The position numbers and the translations under genes were made by a program. Below are positions 36,501 to 38,537 of a stretch of 38,537 nucleotides of DNA, in pieces (the first letter of the stretch is position 1; each line of letters begins with the position of its first letter). The DNA comes from Gammaproteobacteria bacterium (GTDB taxonomy: Bacteria > Pseudomonadota > Gammaproteobacteria > Steroidobacterales > Steroidobacteraceae). Under the pieces are notes generated by a model. That model did no database searches. It was not told the DNA's origin and saw only the letters and a list, made by a program, of their open reading frames with translations. The DNA is taken from assembly GCA_025355445.1 (NCBI GenBank), contig JANXZQ010000151.1:1-38537 (forward strand), read 5' to 3'.

Positions 36501-38537
36501 GCGACTCGTCGGCGCGTGCCAGCACTGCCGCGAATAGCAGCGCCAAGAAGGCGCCCGGCGCCACCGTGGCGCCCAAGGCCACCAGCACGGGGATATGCGA
36601 GAACAACAGCAGCCCAAAGCCGATCACCGTACTCGCATTGGCGATCACCAAAGAGGCCAGCGTCAGTGGCTCGCTCCCCGACTCGTGGACGCTGGCTTGC
36701 CGGTCAAAGAACAGGGCGTAGTTGGAACCGACGGCAACGATGAGCAGCATGCCTACCAGGTGCAAAATAGTCAGCTGCACTCCGCTCAATACAAGTCCCG
36801 CCGCAACGCTGAGCACCGCCAGCAGCAGCGGCGCCATCACTCTCGCCACCCGCCATGGCGAGCGTAGCGCGATCGAGAGCAGCACGATGATGGCCAGCAC
36901 GCCCGCCAGGGACATATGAATGGCCTCGGACAGATAACTGGCATACAAACCGTCGGATTCTTGCTTCAAGTCGAGCGCCCGCGCCTCGGAAAGCCCCGCA
37001 ACTTGCAGCGCCGACCTCACCCGAGCCGTGTCGACTGCCTGCGATCCGGCCGCCGCATGCAGCGGCAGAATCGCGTTCCAACGATCCCTCTGATGCAGGA
37101 TCAGCGCATCGAAGCCGGTGCTGAGCGATGTTCCCTGAAGATCCCGCGCGCCCAGCAGCGCGCCCTGCCGCGTCTTCTCGACATCAGTCAGAAAAGGCTG
37201 CAGTACAGCGTCGCTCAATTCCAAGCCGGGCGTGGCCTGCCGCAGGCTTGCACGCAGTTGGCCGGCATCGGGCAGGCTATCGCGGCGGGTTTTTTGCGTA
37301 GCCATGCTGGGCAAGTAATTCGCCGGACTGTCGAAACCGCCGATCACCTGGGCGTCCACCAAAGCCGTCAGCGGCTGGGCCGCGCGTTCTGCGAGCTCAA
37401 GCGCTGATTCGAGGGTCGGAGCGGAGACGATCACCAGCTCGCGGACATCGGCGGCTCCCAAATCGCCGCGCAACTTCGCGTCAAAGTCCTGGTCCGCCAT
37501 GGATATCGGACTCAACGCCGCGAGCTCACGATTCCACATCGTAGTTTCATGTCGGATCAGCACGACGAGCGCCGCCGCTGCCAGCAGCAGGGCGAGCGCC
37601 GCAACGAGCATGCGGTTCAGTTGCCGCGCAGGACGCAGCAACCCGGCAACCCGGGAGCCCAAGGGTGCGACGTCACGTATCGCGAAGCCGCTCGGCAGCA
37701 GTGCCGGCAGCACGAAGCGCGTCACCAAAGCTGCAGCCACCAGCCCGCTGATGGAGTACAGGCCCAGTTGGGCAAGGCCGGGGAAACCCGAGGGAAGCAG
37801 CGACACGAAGCCGCAAACGGAAGTCAACATCCCGAGACGGATGGTGGGCCACCATGCCCGCTGCCAGCTCTGCGCGGCCGTCGCGTCCTGCCGCAGACGG
37901 TGCGATTGAACGAAAAAATAAATGGAATAATCCACCGACTCGCCGATCAACGTGATGCCGAAGCCCAGGGTAATGCCGTGAACGGCGCCGAAGCCCAAGG
38001 CAACGGCGGCGATGCCGATCACCGCACCGCTCGCCACGGGCGCAAGACCGAGCGCCAACGCGGTGAATGACCGGTATACGGCAAACAATAAACTGACCAC
38101 CAGGATGGCGCTGACGATCGACAGACGGATGGCGGCGCGTTCGATCTTTGCGCGCGCAGCGACGGCGAATACGCCGGGCCCGCTCATTTTCAATTGCAGA
38201 GCTTGGGCACCGTTCTGCGTGGACTCGGGCACCGCCGCGGCGAAGGCCGCGCGGATCGCCTCAATGGCGCGTTGCTGGGCATCGGTATCGGAGCCTCCGG
38301 CCGTGGTTTGCGCCGCGAGGAGGGCGCGCGAGCCGTCGCGGGAAACCCAGATGCCGTCGCCGGTCGCCGGCTGGGGCATGCGTTCCAGCTCCTCGACGAT
38401 GTGCAGCATTTCGCCCGTCGGGTCGCTCGGCAGCAGGGACTTGAGCATCAATCCGGCGGCGCGCTTTTCCGCCGATGGACTGCACGGCGCCATTGCGGAC
38501 ACGATCGAGGAGCTGGCGTCGACCGCCGGATTGATGC
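36493..38537 (-). CDS. MMPL-family exporter, 5' end beyond the window (aryl-polyene type)
   Basis: Inner-membrane RND-superfamily transporter of the MMPL kind, with at least 680 residues visible and the frame open to the window edge. Groups of membrane helices are seen in the first half (about residues 130-300 of the visible part, including FGAVHGITLGFGITLIGESV, which holds the conserved acidic residue and SVDYSIYF). A periplasmic domain and a second helical group near the C-terminus (LHLVGMLLIVAVGSNYALFF, with the second GxNY/DxxY-type motif) follow. MMPL exporters of this type are standard parts of aryl polyene clusters (ApeM) and move the polyene lipid to the outer leaflet. The start codon lies outside the window. 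Confidence 0.9.
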   Translation of the reverse strand, partial: INPAVDASSSIVSAMAPCSPSAEKRAAGLMLKSLLPSDPTGEMLHIVEELERMPQPATGDGIWVSRDGSRALLAAQTTAGGSDTDAQQRAIEAIRAAFAAAVPESTQNGAQALQLKMSGPGVFAVAARAKIERAAIRLSIVSAILVVSLLFAVYRSFTALALGLAPVASGAVIGIAAVALGFGAVHGITLGFGITLIGESVDYSIYFFVQSHRLRQDATAAQSWQRAWWPTIRLGMLTSVCGFVSLLPSGFPGLAQLGLYSISGLVAAALVTRFVLPALLPSGFAIRDVAPLGSRVAGLLRPARQLNRMLVAALALLLAAAALVVLIRHETTMWNRELAALSPISMADQDFDAKLRGDLGAADVRELVIVSAPTLESALELAERAAQPLTALVDAQVIGGFDSPANYLPSMATQKTRRDSLPDAGQLRASLRQATPGLELSDAVLQPFLTDVEKTRQGALLGARDLQGTSLSTGFDALILHQRDRWNAILPLHAAAGSQAVDTARVRSALQVAGLSEARALDLKQESDGLYASYLSEAIHMSLAGVLAIIVLLSIALRSPWRVARVMAPLLLAVLSVAAGLVLSGVQLTILHLVGMLLIVAVGSNYALFFDRQASVHESGSEPLTLASLVIANASTVIGFGLLLFSHIPVLVALGATVAPGAFLALLFAAVLARADESRA

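Noticed and set aside
1-38537. CRISPR arrays, insertion sequences and prophage genes
   Set aside because: No regularly spaced repeats, transposase-like frames or integrase genes were found on reading the window.

Overview
The window is about 38.5 kb of roughly 60% GC bacterial DNA with short intergenic gaps. Its gene content (MscL, YidB, DUF481, AsmA, quinol-type NO reductase, LysE, a sigma54-type promoter before fliK, aryl-polyene-type genes) points to a proteobacterium, most likely a gammaproteobacterium of the Xanthomonadales/Nevskiales/Steroidobacter kind. That placement is inference; there is no rRNA or other decisive marker gene here.

Layout. (1) 1-6.6 kb: a catabolic island. A class III CoA-transferase (minus strand, cut by the window edge) is divergent from an operon encoding an HMG-CoA-lyase-like enzyme, hydantoinase/oxoprolinase subunits HyuA and HyuB, an FCD-type GntR regulator and an isochorismatase-type amidohydrolase. 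Two TGTATACA-cored palindromes lie in the divergent promoter. (2) 7.0-16.8 kb: envelope and stress genes: a ClsC-like phospholipase D family protein, DUF4197, a decayed histidine kinase fragment, mscL, a YidB-like protein, a DUF481 outer-membrane protein, a DUF3761-type secreted protein, AsmA, and a quinol-dependent nitric oxide reductase. (3) 17.2-20.3 kb: transketolase followed by DUF2945 and DUF488 genes, with a small convergent ORF. (4) 20.7-23.5 kb: a toxin-antitoxin island. It holds an AbrB-domain/nucleotidyltransferase pair with a leaderless-type promoter covered by a perfect 20-bp palindrome, fragments of a DUF433/DUF5615 pair on the opposite strand, and a hipBA pair. (5) 24.0-25.8 kb: small stress-type proteins (secreted Cys peptide, GSP17M-like, BON, DUF1328). 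(6) 25.7-30.2 kb: a DUF885 peptidase, a LysE exporter and an S9 prolyl oligopeptidase. (7) 30.2-31.9 kb: an isolated fliK gene with an excellent sigma54 -24/-12 promoter. (8) 31.9-38.5 kb (minus strand, continuing off the edge): part of an aryl-polyene-type type II fatty-acid/polyketide cluster with MMPL exporter, alpha/beta hydrolase, NodB-type deacetylase, ketosynthase, chain-length-factor-like protein, hotdog dehydratase and ketoreductase, all translationally coupled except the last.

The most interesting items are the AbrB/nucleotidyltransferase module with its palindromic leaderless promoter, the decayed DUF433/DUF5615 module beside it, the uncharacterised CoA-transferase/HMGL/HyuAB/amidohydrolase combination with its palindromic operators, the orphan sigma54-driven fliK, and the hydrolase plus deacetylase pair inside the aryl-polyene-like operon. 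No tRNA, rRNA, CRISPR array, complete insertion sequence or attachment site was seen.
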